A stretch of 46,440 bases of DNA from positions 1-46,440 of the forward strand of contig CANPYW010000014.1 of NCBI GenBank assembly GCA_947588745.1, given 5' to 3'. The DNA is from Candidatus Gastranaerophilales bacterium (lineage in GTDB: Bacteria > Cyanobacteriota > Vampirovibrionia > Gastranaerophilales > Gastranaerophilaceae). Within the stretch, counting starts at the first letter, position 1. Each line of letters begins with the position of its first letter. This document shows, in pieces, positions 16,738 to 25,707 of this stretch. The translations under genes and the position numbers were made by a program. The notes under the pieces were generated by a model. That model was not told where the DNA came from and did no database searches. It saw only the letters and a list, made by a program, of their open reading frames with translations.

Positions 16738-17718
16738 TTAAATATAATTTTTTAAACTTTTATTAACATTTACATTTCTGCAAAGTTTTTTTAATTTACT
16801 CATGGCTCTGTTTTCAATCTGTCTTATGCGTTCTCTTGAAACGCCATAGTAACTGCCTATTTCTTCCAGTGTTTTTTTTGTGCCATTATCGTCAAGCCCG
16901 TACCGCATTATCAAAACATTACGCTCTTTTTCGCTCAAATGATTTAATATTTTTTTGATATCACAAAACAAATTTTCCTGAGTAACTTTTGTATCCGGCG
17001 AAAGAGTAGTTTCATCGACTATAAAATCAGATAATTTAGCATTATCATCCTTTTGATTAGCGGGAGATTCAATGCTTATTGTACCTTGTGCAGATTCTAT
17101 AAGTGAAGATAATTTTTGAAGAGGCATGCCAATTTTATATGCAATTTCTTCTTTTGTAGGTGCTGCACCGTTTTCAATAGTTAAATCCGTCGATATTTTT
17201 TTAATTTTACTTAAAGTTTCTATCATGTGTACCGGAAGTCTTATTAATCTTGATTTATCGGCGATTGCTCTTGTTATGGACTGCTGTATCCACCACGTAG
17301 CATAAGTTGAAAATTTATAACCTTTGGAATAATCGAATTTTTCTGCCGCACGCATTAAACCAAGATTTCCTTCCTGAATTAAATCGAGAAACGATAACCC
17401 CCTGCCTATATATTTTTTTGCGATGCTGACCACTAATCGCAAATTAGCATTAACAAGTTTGTTTTTAGCTTTTTCGGAATTTTTTTCTTTTATTTCTTTT
17501 GCAACCGCAAGCTCTTCCTCGGCAGATAAAAGCTTTATTTTTCCTATCTGCTGAAGATATATTTTTACCGAATCATCTGCTGCCACACTACGCTGTGTTT
17601 CAGCAAATTCCGGTTCTATTGCTCCTGTCATGATATTTTCACAATCATCTATTTCACCATAATCAGACTCTTGTTCAACATCATCGGATGATGAATAGTT
17701 ATTCAATTCTTCTGACAT
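16738..17718 (-). CDS. RNA polymerase sigma-70 factor, RpoD/SigA-like
   Basis: The 326-residue protein has an acidic N-terminal 45 residues in place of a full region 1.1. Region 1.2 follows ([28 protein letters not shown]), then region 2 ([61 protein letters not shown]), region 3, and region 4 ([22 protein letters not shown]). These match group 1/2 sigmas in full. The short N-terminus and region 1.2 wording are close to cyanobacterial group 1/2 sigmas. Whether it is the primary or an alternative factor cannot be told without the rest of the genome. It is 21 bases downstream of rlmB and probably co-transcribed. Confidence 0.9.
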   Translation of the reverse strand: MSEELNNYSSSDDVEQESDYGEIDDCENIMTGAIEPEFAETQRSVAADDSVKIYLQQIGKIKLLSAEEELAVAKEIKEKNSEKAKNKLVNANLRLVVSIAKKYIGRGLSFLDLIQEGNLGLMRAAEKFDYSKGYKFSTYATWWIQQSITRAIADKSRLIRLPVHMIETLSKIKKISTDLTIENGAAPTKEEIAYKIGMPLQKLSSLIESAQGTISIESPANQKDDNAKLSDFIVDETTLSPDTKVTQENLFCDIKKILNHLSEKERNVLIMRYGLDDNGTKKTLEEIGSYYGVSRERIRQIENRAMSKLKKLCRNVNVNKSLKNYI

Positions 17719-17739
17719 TCTGCCTCCGCTTAATAATAA

Positions 17740-18492
17740 TTATACAACATTTTCCGATTTTCGGAGTATTTGTTTAACCGCTTCATACATAACAATACCG
17801 GCGGCATTTGCTACATTTAAAGAATCAAAGTTCTTAATTATCGGTATTTTTACTTTATAATCTGCCTGTTTTAAAATTGTAGATGATACCCCTGATTTTT
17901 CAGAACCCATAACTATTGCAAAATTCATATCACAATAATCTATGTCGTAATAATTATCATCGGATTTTATATCTGTTACAATTATCCAAAAGTCTTTATC
18001 TTTAAGTTTAGTAATTGCCGCCGAAAGGCTATTAACCATCACTAAATCTATAAGATTTACCGCCCCCGCCGAAGATTTTTCAACCGTAGAATTAATTCCC
18101 GCATTACGCCTAGAAGGGAATATAACTGCATCAAACCCGGCACATACGGCACTTCTAATAATCGAACCAAAATTATGAGGATCTTCTACCCCGTCGGTTA
18201 TAATTACTTTTTTATAAGCATTTGTTTTTTTTGCGAGAAAATCATCTAATTCAACATATTTGACAGGAGAAACGTACGCTACAACACCTTGATGAGATAC
18301 ATCACCTAATTGAATAAATTTTTCTTTTGAAACAAATTGAAAAATTATATTTCTTTGTTTTGCAATTTCAATTATTTGATTGATTTTATCATTATTCTTA
18401 ATATTTTTTATTAACAGTATTTTACTAACACTCCTTTTCCCGTCAATTAATAGCTCTAGTACATTATTTCTGCCGTATATATAATCTTCCAT
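17740..18492 (-). CDS. rlmB: TrmH/RlmB-type 2'-O-ribose methyltransferase
   Basis: The 250-residue protein has the N-terminal substrate-binding domain of RlmB (MEDYIYGRNNVLELL, SHQGVVAYVSP) and a C-terminal SPOUT knot. The three SPOUT motifs are present: DPHNFGSIIRSA, IVMGSEKSGVS and the IPIIKNFDSLNVANAAGIVMYE knot. The family methylates the 2' oxygen of a ribose in 23S rRNA (G2251 in E. coli) or in tRNA. An AAGGA ribosome site is 8 bases from the ATG. It starts the sigma factor operon and is divergent from the pilus genes. Confidence 0.9.
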   Translation of the reverse strand: MEDYIYGRNNVLELLIDGKRSVSKILLIKNIKNNDKINQIIEIAKQRNIIFQFVSKEKFIQLGDVSHQGVVAYVSPVKYVELDDFLAKKTNAYKKVIITDGVEDPHNFGSIIRSAVCAGFDAVIFPSRRNAGINSTVEKSSAGAVNLIDLVMVNSLSAAITKLKDKDFWIIVTDIKSDDNYYDIDYCDMNFAIVMGSEKSGVSSTILKQADYKVKIPIIKNFDSLNVANAAGIVMYEAVKQILRKSENVV

Positions 18493-18644
18493 TTTAATTA
18501 TCCTTGTTTAACCATACATAAATTATACTTTAAATGATTTAGATAAATAAAAAAACTCATTCGTTAAGTTTCTTGTCAAAAATGGCATTATATTTTATTA
18601 TAATTATAATATTGTATGAAAATAAAAGCAGGTTAATTGAGAAT

Positions 18645-20297
18645 ATGTTAGATAAATTAGGTTTTAAAAAGAGAACGCACGTAGGTATAGCTGTATCAAT
18701 GAACAACACTATAGAACTTATGTGCATCGATAACAAAACAAAAAGCGTTGTAAATTTTGTTACCGGAAATATTAAATACAATAGTGCAATCAGAGAAATT
18801 ATAGACTTTGAAGAATTAGCGGAAGTCGTTGAAAATCTATTTGAAGAAGCCGGCTTAACTCCAAACGAATGTGCTGTTTCTTTAACATTGCCAAATGTTT
18901 GCTTCGGATTAACACCTCTCGAAAACGATTCGGAACAAGGCTATATTGTTGAAAATTTACAAGCAGAACTTGAAGATTTGTATATATTTAAAAGAAATGA
19001 TCCTATTATTTCATATTCTTTAATACAGGATGGTACTTCAAAATCAGCACAAAAAATATTATATAGTGCCGTTCAAAGTAAAATTGTTATAAAACTGCTT
19101 GATATATTTGATAATTTAGGTATTGAAGTAGAAAGAATTGACACTTCATATTCTTCAATATTAAGGGCTGTTAAATATTGCGACAAGTTTACAAAATATA
19201 ATCAGTCTGAAGAAAGAGCGGCTGTTCTTTTGATAACATCAAACAGCTGCTGTGCATTTAATTTAAAAGGCGGTTTAGTTTTAGATTATAAAGAACAGCC
19301 ATTAGCCGTAAAATCATTCTCACCAGAAGAAGTTTTTGCAACAATAACAAATTTCGTAGGACATATTACTGAAGACTTTATTCCTCAATCGTTATTAATA
19401 ATTAGTGAAACGGATGATGTTAACCCTGAACTTCTTACGGAAAGATTATCGTTCTCGGGTGAAATCGATTATGTGGGTTTAAATACAAATACAGATGACC
19501 AGCTTATCAGCACTGAAATGTTTGTTGGTGATAATGACCAAAATATACTTCAATATATGACATTAGAAGTAATAGGTGCTGCAGCTGCTTCTTTTGAAGA
19601 ATACAGCATAGATATCAACTTTGTACCCGAAGAAAGACTTAAAAAGAATATAGTACAAGTAGGTGGTTACGAAATTGAATTTATAAGATTTATACTCGTT
19701 GTACTTTTATCTGCAATCTTATTTGGAGCTATTTTCGGATTTGTTATTAAATCATTCCTCACCAGTCAAACAGAAAATCAGTCAATAGAAAACCAAAACG
19801 CAAGTGAAGAAATAACAGCGTTTGAAAACAGAATAAAAAAAGGCGGTGGTGAATCTTCGGCAAATGTATTCCCTATTATGCAAAAAATTATTAACAGCAA
19901 TAAAAATATTGTTAATGCATATACAAGTTTATCTACTGAAATTCCGGACTCAATATACATCAGAAAATTTGTTACAAACGATTCTGGAGGCATTGGAATT
20001 ATTGGAGAATCAACAAATAGCGAAGATGTTGAAAAATTCTTAAGTAAATTAAAAGACAAAAATGAAAATTTAATGGTTGCAAAACTCTCCGTTAACACAA
20101 AGAATGACCCAATACCGGGCAAAATTCCAAACGGATTTACATTTGAACTTAAAACATCTGATGCAGATGTTAATCTTCATGAAGATGATAATGTTCAAGG
20201 TGTAATACAAAATACAATGAGTTCAGTACAAAGCAGAAGCTTTATGCCAAGCGGAATGAATACTACAATGGCTCCGCCACCGGCACCGGTTATATAA
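18645..20297 (+). CDS. Type IV pilus assembly protein, PilM-PilN fusion
   Basis: The 550-residue protein has an actin-like N-terminal domain of PilM type (about 1-320; KRTHVGIAVSMNNTIELM, VSLTLPN, AVLLITSNSCCAF). A PilN-like part follows: the DINFVPEERLKKN motif (about 321-333) that normally opens PilN, one membrane helix (about 345-371), and a periplasmic domain of about 130 residues. PilM and PilN are usually two proteins linking the cytoplasmic ring of the pilus machine to the inner membrane; here they appear fused. The C-terminus ends in a proline-rich stretch (PPPAPV). The start at 18645 gives MLDKLGFKKRTHVGIA, a usual PilM beginning; an in-frame ATG at 18573 would add 24 unrelated hydrophobic residues. 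The PilO-like gene follows after 26 bases. Confidence 0.8.
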   Translation: MLDKLGFKKRTHVGIAVSMNNTIELMCIDNKTKSVVNFVTGNIKYNSAIREIIDFEELAEVVENLFEEAGLTPNECAVSLTLPNVCFGLTPLENDSEQGYIVENLQAELEDLYIFKRNDPIISYSLIQDGTSKSAQKILYSAVQSKIVIKLLDIFDNLGIEVERIDTSYSSILRAVKYCDKFTKYNQSEERAAVLLITSNSCCAFNLKGGLVLDYKEQPLAVKSFSPEEVFATITNFVGHITEDFIPQSLLIISETDDVNPELLTERLSFSGEIDYVGLNTNTDDQLISTEMFVGDNDQNILQYMTLEVIGAAAASFEEYSIDINFVPEERLKKNIVQVGGYEIEFIRFILVVLLSAILFGAIFGFVIKSFLTSQTENQSIENQNASEEITAFENRIKKGGGESSANVFPIMQKIINSNKNIVNAYTSLSTEIPDSIYIRKFVTNDSGGIGIIGESTNSEDVEKFLSKLKDKNENLMVAKLSVNTKNDPIPGKIPNGFTFELKTSDADVNLHEDDNVQGVIQNTMSSVQSRSFMPSGMNTTMAPPPAPVI

Positions 20298-20323
20298 TTG
20301 AACTATAAAATACAGAGGAAAAT

Positions 20324-20956
20324 ATGAAAAAATTAAAGCAAAATATTGGTGTAATATGTATAGTCGTTGCAATTCTTATATTCATACTTATTGTTAAAAC
20401 AATAGTGGAAGAACCATTTAATGAATATAGTGCCCAAATGGCTACAAGAGATTCTAATATTGCTAAATTAGAAAATTACGAAAAACAAAAACAGGAATTA
20501 GAAAAGAAAGAAGCAGAAGAGGAAAATCAATTAAAAAAATTCAAGCCATTTTATAAAGCACCGGCAAATTCAGAGCAAAACAGCCCCGGATTGTACGGAA
20601 ATATGTTTGACAGCATAATTAAAATAGCTCAATCAAACGGGCTTATGATACGTTCTATTGAAACAGATATGAATCCGTCTTATGCACCTTTATTTGCAGC
20701 AAATTCTGATAAATATTTTGCTTGCGAATTCAAATTCTTTTTCATTGGTACATACGCTCAATTGCAATCTTATTTGAACGATATGATTAATAAATTTGAA
20801 TATATGATGTCAATTTCAAAATTAAATGTAACCGCTTTCAGCGAAAATCCTGATTATTTATTAATCAAAATATCATTTACTTTATATGCTCAAAAAGCTA
20901 CTCCGGAACATAGAGGCGGTGGCATGTTCAGAAACCAGAATAATAAAGAAGAATAA
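20324..20956 (+). CDS. PilO-like type IV pilus assembly protein
   Basis: The 210-residue protein has one N-terminal membrane helix (about 9-26), a coiled coil (35-75, KLENYEKQKQELEKKEAEEENQLKKF) and a ferredoxin-like periplasmic domain (about 90-195) with FKFFFIGTYAQLQSYLNDM. This is the PilO plan; PilO pairs with PilN in the inner-membrane alignment complex of type IV pili. It has an AGAGGA ribosome site and follows the PilM-PilN fusion directly. No PilP or PilQ gene follows, because a strong terminator lies 24 bases downstream. Confidence 0.8.
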   Translation: MKKLKQNIGVICIVVAILIFILIVKTIVEEPFNEYSAQMATRDSNIAKLENYEKQKQELEKKEAEEENQLKKFKPFYKAPANSEQNSPGLYGNMFDSIIKIAQSNGLMIRSIETDMNPSYAPLFAANSDKYFACEFKFFFIGTYAQLQSYLNDMINKFEYMMSISKLNVTAFSENPDYLLIKISFTLYAQKATPEHRGGGMFRNQNNKEE

Positions 20957-20980
20957 AGATGAAATTATAATAATAGAAAT

Positions 20981-21009
20981 AAAAAAGAACCTTTTAAGGT
21001 TCTTTTTTT
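20981..21009. terminator. Bidirectional terminator between pilO and the HTH/zinc-ribbon gene
   Basis: AAAAAAGAACC (20981-20991) pairs with GGTTCTTTTTT (20998-21008); the TT and AA at the loop edge can extend the stem to 13 bp. Both strands have T-runs after the stem. The stop codon of the minus-strand gene at 21008 lies in the right arm. Confidence 0.9.
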
Positions 21010-21430
21010 ATCTTATTTGAAAAGAGCATTTACTGCATTGAGCTTTAGGATGAAGTGCAATATTATTCTCTAAATCAATCAATCTTACAACCTTTGTAAT
21101 GAGCTTAGATGAACAAATAGGACATCTTAAATTATCCGTTTCACCAGCTAAAATAGCTTTTTTAACTGAATTTATATAATCGGGAGTAACCTTATCATAA
21201 GATACAATCATAATTCGTTCGTATTCTTTTATATCAGAAGGGTTGATTTTTAAGCCCTTAGCAAGCTTTTGTCTTATTGTTGCGGGCAAAAATAAATCTT
21301 TTCCGGACTCTATATCCTCAATTTGCTCGACGGTTAAACCGCTTTTTTTAGAAAGCCCCAATACGGAGAAACCCGCTTTTTCACGAGTTTCTCTGATAAA
21401 TTCCGATAATGATTTTGAATAATTTTCCAT
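21008..21430 (-). CDS. XRE-family HTH protein with C-terminal zinc ribbon
   Basis: The 140-residue protein opens with an XRE/Cro helix-turn-helix (about 6-65; IRETREKAGFSVLGLSKKSGLTVEQIEDIESGK). A linker leads to a C-terminal zinc ribbon with two CxxC pairs, CPICSSK (about 103) and CSKCSFQ (about 133). The start codon shares one base with the secF stop (TAATG), so translation is coupled to secF. Such a regulator at the end of a Sec translocase operon is unusual. The target is unknown. Either end could bind nucleic acid, or the ribbon could mediate protein contacts. Confidence 0.7.
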   Translation of the reverse strand: MENYSKSLSEFIRETREKAGFSVLGLSKKSGLTVEQIEDIESGKDLFLPATIRQKLAKGLKINPSDIKEYERIMIVSYDKVTPDYINSVKKAILAGETDNLRCPICSSKLITKVVRLIDLENNIALHPKAQCSKCSFQIR

Positions 21431-22446
21431 TATACCGCCGCTTTTGCCTTCTTAGCTTCCGTTATATCATTCCATAATGCAACAAGTGTACTTGCAAAGA
21501 ATATACTTGAATAAGTACCTATTGCAATACCCAAAATCATAACGAGTACGAAATCTTTTGTTGTAACACCACCAAAGAAATATAATGCACATAAAGTAAT
21601 TAATGTCGTAAATGATGTATTTATACTTCTTGCCAATGTTTGGTTCACGGAAGCATTAACAAGTTCATCATAGGTTGCTTTTTTTGAATAAAATTTCAAA
21701 TTTTCTCTTATTCGGTCAAATACAACGATGGTATCATGAACGCTGAACCCTAGTACCGTTAATATTGCAGTTACAAACAAACTGTCAACATGCACTCCGT
21801 ATACCAGGCCTAAAATTGAAAATACTCCGACAACAAACAATACATCATGGAACAGTGCCAAACATGCCGCAATTGCGAATTCAAAATGAAACCTCATCGT
21901 AAGGTAAATAACTATTGCCAGCAAAGCAAGAGAAACAGCAATCATCGAATTAACAAACAATTGTTTTCCCAAAACAGGGCCGACAAAACTTTCCTGTTCC
22001 AAAGCGGCATTCGGATAATAAGCCGTAACGGCCTCCGTAATATTATCGATAATTTGAGCGTGCATGCTATCGGCTTCCGCATTATCGGAAGTTTCAGCTT
22101 CAGCCTGAGTTTTAATTGAAATAATATCTTTTATTTCAGAATTAGAGCCTGCTTCATTAGTGGAAAGAACCTGAATAACAGGGCTGTCAATACCTTTATC
22201 GTATAATTTTCCTCTAATTTTAGCTACATCATCCGTAGAAACTTTTTTATCAACGGCATATTGAACAATTGTACCGCCCGTAAAATCAATGCCTACCAAC
22301 AGCGGTGAATGATTGGGATATTTATACATTGACCAGAACATTGCAAGAATACCGGGAAACAGCAGTATAAAAGATAAAGAAAGCCATACCCATCTGTATT
22401 TAACAACATCCAATATTTTTTTTGTGTTTAAAACACTATATGACAT
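21430..22446 (-). CDS. secF: Protein translocase subunit SecF
   Basis: SecF works with SecD to pull exported proteins through SecYEG using the proton gradient. The 338-residue protein has six expected membrane segments: one at about 19-40, then five from about 165. Motifs are GIDFTGGTIVQY in the first periplasmic part and, later, GFSVHDTIVVFDRIREN and ARSINTSFTTLI. An acidic insert of about 35 residues (AEAETSDNAEADS) lengthens the periplasmic domain. It starts 18 bases after secD and its stop overlaps the HTH gene start. Confidence 0.96.
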   Translation of the reverse strand: MSYSVLNTKKILDVVKYRWVWLSLSFILLFPGILAMFWSMYKYPNHSPLLVGIDFTGGTIVQYAVDKKVSTDDVAKIRGKLYDKGIDSPVIQVLSTNEAGSNSEIKDIISIKTQAEAETSDNAEADSMHAQIIDNITEAVTAYYPNAALEQESFVGPVLGKQLFVNSMIAVSLALLAIVIYLTMRFHFEFAIAACLALFHDVLFVVGVFSILGLVYGVHVDSLFVTAILTVLGFSVHDTIVVFDRIRENLKFYSKKATYDELVNASVNQTLARSINTSFTTLITLCALYFFGGVTTKDFVLVMILGIAIGTYSSIFFASTLVALWNDITEAKKAKAAV

Positions 22447-22464
22447 TTTTATACTCCTTAATTA

Positions 22465-23766
22465 CTAATCTAATACTCCGAACTTAGCTTTTTCACGCTG
22501 AGTTTCTTCGGCCGCATAGGCTTCATTTATATCAGACTCTTTTAATCCGAACAAAGCGGGATGTTTTAATTGTCCCGTACCGAACATCAAATGCATGAAA
22601 TTTTTTGTAACGGTAATTGCCGAAAACATACTGACAAGTACACCTATGGCAAGAGTCAAAGCAAAACCTTTTACTATACTTGAGCCTAAGAAATATAAGA
22701 TAACGCACGTAATAATCGTAGACATATTTGAGTCAAATATACTTGTAAATGCTCTGTCAAAACCGGAATTAATAGCGGTAAACAAAGTACGACCCGCTTT
22801 TAATTCTTCTTTTGTACGTTCAAAAATTAATATATTGGCATCAACCGCCATGCCTATACTGAGAATAAACCCTGCGATACCGGCAAGCGTTAACGTAACG
22901 GGAACCATTTTAAATATGGCAAAAACTATTAAAGAATAAATAACTAAAGCTATATCGGCAATAAATCCGGGTACTCTGTACCAAAAAATCATAAATATCA
23001 TAACTGCACCCAAACCGAGCATGCCTGCGAATTTGCTTTTATTTAAACTGTCCGCACCCAAAGTAGGCCCAACCGAATTTTCTTCGATAATTTTAGCGGG
23101 AACAGGTAAAGCACCGGCATTTAAGAGATCAACAATTTTTTTAGCACTATCGTGTGTAAAGTCACCGGTTATTTGAGCGTTGCCGCCGTTAATTTCCTGT
23201 TGAACAACGGGTTCCGAGATATTTTCATCATTAAAGTAAATAGCAATAGGATAACCTCTGAACTCACGGGTAAGTTTAGCGAACTTATTTGCACCCTTAG
23301 AGTTAAATTCGAGTAAAATAAGCCATTTACCGGCATTATCAGTTCCTACGGAAGCCTTATGTAAATCTTCACCGGTAAGACCTGATTGTTCCCAACCTAA
23401 GACATTTCCGTCATCTGAAAGAATAGGTTTTTTGAATTCCAACTTAGCGGTTTCACCCAAAAATTCTCTGGCTTTTTTAGGGTCTGAAACGTTAGGAATT
23501 TCGATTAACAAACGGTTACTTCCCTCTTGCTGAACCATTGTTTCAGATACACCCAGTGCATTAACTCTGTTTTCAATGGCTGTTTTAAGTCCGTCCATCA
23601 TATCTTGAGTTATTTCAGAAATTGTCTCGGTTTTTTGAGCTTCAAGCACAATTCTTGAACCGCCGACCAAGTCCAAACCCAAAGGAATAGGCTTAACTTT
23701 TATAATTACAATTGAAATGACAGTTATTAATACTATCATCCAGAACATAATTATCTTGTTTTTCAT
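22465..23766 (-). CDS. secD: Protein translocase subunit SecD
   Basis: The 433-residue protein has the SecD order: a first membrane segment, the P1 head with LGLDLVGGSRIVLEA, a long periplasmic domain with VRxxxLG-like elements (VNALGVSETMVQQEGSNRLLIEIPNV), then five membrane segments. AGFILSIGMAVDANILIFERTKEELK carries the conserved aspartate of the proton path. The start at 23766 is preferred over the in-frame ATG at 23811, because AGGGGA lies 5 bases upstream and the hydrophobic N-terminus begins there. SecD and SecF are separate proteins here. Confidence 0.96.
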   Translation of the reverse strand: MKNKIIMFWMIVLITVISIVIIKVKPIPLGLDLVGGSRIVLEAQKTETISEITQDMMDGLKTAIENRVNALGVSETMVQQEGSNRLLIEIPNVSDPKKAREFLGETAKLEFKKPILSDDGNVLGWEQSGLTGEDLHKASVGTDNAGKWLILLEFNSKGANKFAKLTREFRGYPIAIYFNDENISEPVVQQEINGGNAQITGDFTHDSAKKIVDLLNAGALPVPAKIIEENSVGPTLGADSLNKSKFAGMLGLGAVMIFMIFWYRVPGFIADIALVIYSLIVFAIFKMVPVTLTLAGIAGFILSIGMAVDANILIFERTKEELKAGRTLFTAINSGFDRAFTSIFDSNMSTIITCVILYFLGSSIVKGFALTLAIGVLVSMFSAITVTKNFMHLMFGTGQLKHPALFGLKESDINEAYAAEETQREKAKFGVLD

Positions 23767-23883
23767 TATATATCCCCTGTAAAATAGTAAAATACATTCT
23801 AATTTTAACAAAAAAAAGCTATGTAAACATAAAATACTACATAATGTTTCAAAACATTAAACGCCCGTAAAGTAATAAAAAAC

Positions 23884-23927
23884 AAAAAATAACACCAAAA
23901 GCATAATGCAATTAGGTGTTATTTTTT
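23884..23927 (-). terminator. Terminator after the membrane-anchored small heat shock-like gene
   Basis: AAAAAATAACACC (23884-23896) is the exact complement of GGTGTTATTTTTT (23915-23927), with an 18-base loop. On the minus strand it follows the stop of the 23942 gene by 14 bases and carries a T-run, so it ends that gene before the secD operon. Confidence 0.8.
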
Positions 23928-23941
23928 CTTAAGCAATAATT

Positions 23942-24565
23942 TTAATTTTTCAAAGGAATTGAAATAATAAGCTTTTTACCGTCTTTTGTTTTGGTAATAT
24001 TATCCGTATCAGCATTAGACGGCAACAGGAAATCCTGAGAGAAAGACACATTCTCATTAACATTTTTATGTTTAGTTTCCGAGCTCCCGTATACCGTAAT
24101 TTTACCGGAGGCTACTTCGTATTTAATCTTATTTTCATCATTTTGAAACGGTTTTAAACATACTATAATATTATATACATCATCATCCACATCAGTTTTA
24201 ATTTTAACGGGATTAGCCGGCAGAAACGGCATATCAAGCCTATCACGACCCAAACGGGGCATAATGTGTTTCGGGTTATCAAATTGACGTTCAATATCAC
24301 GAAAATCTTTTAAATAAAGCTTGTCTATATCATCAAACATTTTTTCTTCAAATCGTTCAGGTTTAAAATAGTTTTTATGATACCTATACATCATTTGATC
24401 TGCGACAAAATAGAATGCCAGAAACCCGCCTAAAAATGCAGCACATAACATTGCTAGACATTTTTTCCAACAGTGAGTTTCAAAACAAACGTGTCTTTCT
24501 TTTGTTTTTTCATTCATTAATTCTTGATTATTTTGGTTGTTATCCGAATTATTATTTTCTTCCAT
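23942..24565 (-). CDS. Membrane-anchored small heat shock (Hsp20)-like protein
   Basis: The 207-residue protein has an Asn/Glu-rich start (1-22), a Cys/Trp-rich segment and one membrane helix (about 34-56). The C-terminal 90 residues resemble an alpha-crystallin domain: PVKIKTDVDDDVYNIIVCL, a loop, GKITVYGSSE, then FSQDFLLPSNADTDNI and GKKLIISIPLKN, which matches the final strand of Hsp20 proteins. Ordinary small heat shock proteins are soluble. A membrane anchor suggests a chaperone held at the inner membrane, with the domain in the cytoplasm or periplasm. An AAAGGA ribosome site precedes the ATG by 8 bases. It is a single-gene unit with its own promoter and terminator. Confidence 0.65.
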   Translation of the reverse strand: MEENNNSDNNQNNQELMNEKTKERHVCFETHCWKKCLAMLCAAFLGGFLAFYFVADQMMYRYHKNYFKPERFEEKMFDDIDKLYLKDFRDIERQFDNPKHIMPRLGRDRLDMPFLPANPVKIKTDVDDDVYNIIVCLKPFQNDENKIKYEVASGKITVYGSSETKHKNVNENVSFSQDFLLPSNADTDNITKTKDGKKLIISIPLKN

Positions 24566-24591
24566 ATTGCATCCTTTCTTATGTACACATT

Positions 24592-24620
24592 AATATATAA
24601 CCGACCGTATATTTTGACAA
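24592..24620 (-). promoter_or_regulatory. Candidate sigma-70 promoter for the small heat shock-like gene
   Basis: On the minus strand TTGTCA (complement of 24615-24620), 17 bases, then TATATT (complement of 24592-24597) lie about 27 bases before the ATG at 24565. Spacing is ideal and the -35 differs from TTGACA by one base. Confidence 0.55.
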
Positions 24621-24632
24621 TACTACACCTGT

Positions 24633-24941
24633 TTATTCTTCAATACAACTATTTAAATATTCAATTGTTTCGAGTTTATTATTATATAAAAATTTTACGA
24701 AATATAAATAATTAACATCGAAAGAAGAAAGCGTAATATTAATTTCAAATCCGTCTGAACAAAAAGGTTCATAATCGTATATAACATAGCTGTTATATTT
24801 GCTTTTCCATTCTTTCTTCTCAATCTGGCAATTATTCTCCATAGCTACCTGTTCAAGCCATGGTATTATATCTCTTGAAATATTTTTAAATTCTATTGAA
24901 CTTCTCTGATTTAAACCGTTAATATACTTTTCAACTAACAT
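24633..24941 (-). CDS. Uncharacterised 102-residue protein
   Basis: The protein has no signal peptide, membrane segment or motif I recognise. It mixes short helices (KYINGLNQRSSIEFKNI) with strands rich in Tyr and Phe (YNSYVIYDYEPF, FEINITLSSFDVNYLYFV). The start at 24941 is preferred over the in-frame ATG at 24977, because GGGGT lies 6-7 bases upstream. It is transcribed toward the small heat shock-like gene, which has its own promoter in the gap between them. It looks like a small soluble alpha/beta protein; no function can be given. Confidence 0.45.
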   Translation of the reverse strand: MLVEKYINGLNQRSSIEFKNISRDIIPWLEQVAMENNCQIEKKEWKSKYNSYVIYDYEPFCSDGFEINITLSSFDVNYLYFVKFLYNNKLETIEYLNSCIEE

Positions 24942-25259
24942 TTTTCTACCCCATCTAACATTTATACATACTTCCACACCATATAATTATTTATGTTATT
25001 AACAAACATAAATTTCGGATATATTCAGTTTAGAGTTAATTCCTCAATAAAAAAATAGACCAATGTATAATTTTAGTACTATATAAACAGGCTATTTTTT
25101 GTACATTTGAGAAATAAAAATAAAACTAAATTATGGCTGTATATATTGTATTTATTGAATTTAAACCAAGATATAAAGAATATATTAAAAAAACGGGAAT
25201 TTGAAAATTTTGATTTATAATAAAATCGGAAGTTTTGAGTTATAAAAAAAAGGCAAAAA
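24942..25259. other. AT-rich intergenic interval
   Basis: This 318-base stretch separates divergent genes. It contains AAAAAATAG and CTATTTTTT arms around 25050-25110 with a long loop, and a TATAAT at 25216-25221 that could serve the HEAT-like gene although no good -35 is visible. I see no RNA gene or convincing small reading frame. Confidence 0.4.
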
Positions 25260-25556
25260 ATGATGAACACAGTTTTATTACCAATAAATGAATATTTAAA
25301 CAAATTAGAAAATGCAGATAATGCAATTAAAAATAAAATTGAAAACGAACTTGTAAATATAGGTGAAGATGCAGTTCCTTCTTTGGTTGATTCACTTCAG
25401 GTCGTAACCGGAAGAACAAGAGGAATTGTTGCAATGGTGCTGATTAGAATAGGTGAATCTTCAATAAACTATTTGGAAAAAGCCGCTCAACAAAACAGCG
25501 ATTTTGAATGGATTGCAAATTATTTAATTACAGAAATCAAAGGCGTTGCAGCTTAA
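25260..25556 (+). CDS. Small HEAT-repeat-like protein
   Basis: The 98-residue protein is all helix. Its pattern fits two HEAT-type helical pairs: IENELVNIGEDAVPSLVDSLQ and RGIVAMVLIRIGESSINYLEKAA, each with the GEDAVPSL/GESSINYL type turn seen in HEAT/PBS lyase-like repeats. It is too short to be a full scaffold and may pack against a partner. AAGGC precedes the ATG. It is a single-gene unit with a strong terminator. Function unknown. Confidence 0.6.
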   Translation: MMNTVLLPINEYLNKLENADNAIKNKIENELVNIGEDAVPSLVDSLQVVTGRTRGIVAMVLIRIGESSINYLEKAAQQNSDFEWIANYLITEIKGVAA

Positions 25557-25580
25557 TAATAAATTATACTTATGACATAT

Positions 25581-25614
25581 AAAAAAGACTGATGACAAGT
25601 TATCAGTCTTTTTT
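25581..25614 (+). terminator. Rho-independent terminator after the HEAT-like gene
   Basis: AAAAAAGACTGAT (25581-25593) pairs perfectly with ATCAGTCTTTTTT (25602-25614) around an 8-base loop, ending in a T-run 25 bases after the stop. Confidence 0.9.
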
Positions 25615-25646
25615 GTATCTTATTGTAATAATAAGTTTAATTTTTC

Positions 25647-25675
25647 TTGATTAATACTATTTATTAATTTATCAT
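25647..25675 (+). promoter_or_regulatory. Candidate promoter for the LysM gene
   Basis: TTGATT (25647-25652), 17 bases, then TATCAT (25670-25675) precede the ATG at 25708 by 32 bases; a second -10-like TAATAT follows TGC at 25675-25683. Confidence 0.4.
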
Positions 25676-25707
25676 GCTAATATAAGGAAAGGACTGGGGG
25701 TTTATAA

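Noticed and set aside
25133-25204. A 23-codon reading frame (MAVYIVFIEF...) before the HEAT-like gene
   Set aside because: The only purine-rich site is about 20 bases upstream and the frame is short enough to arise by chance in AT-rich DNA.
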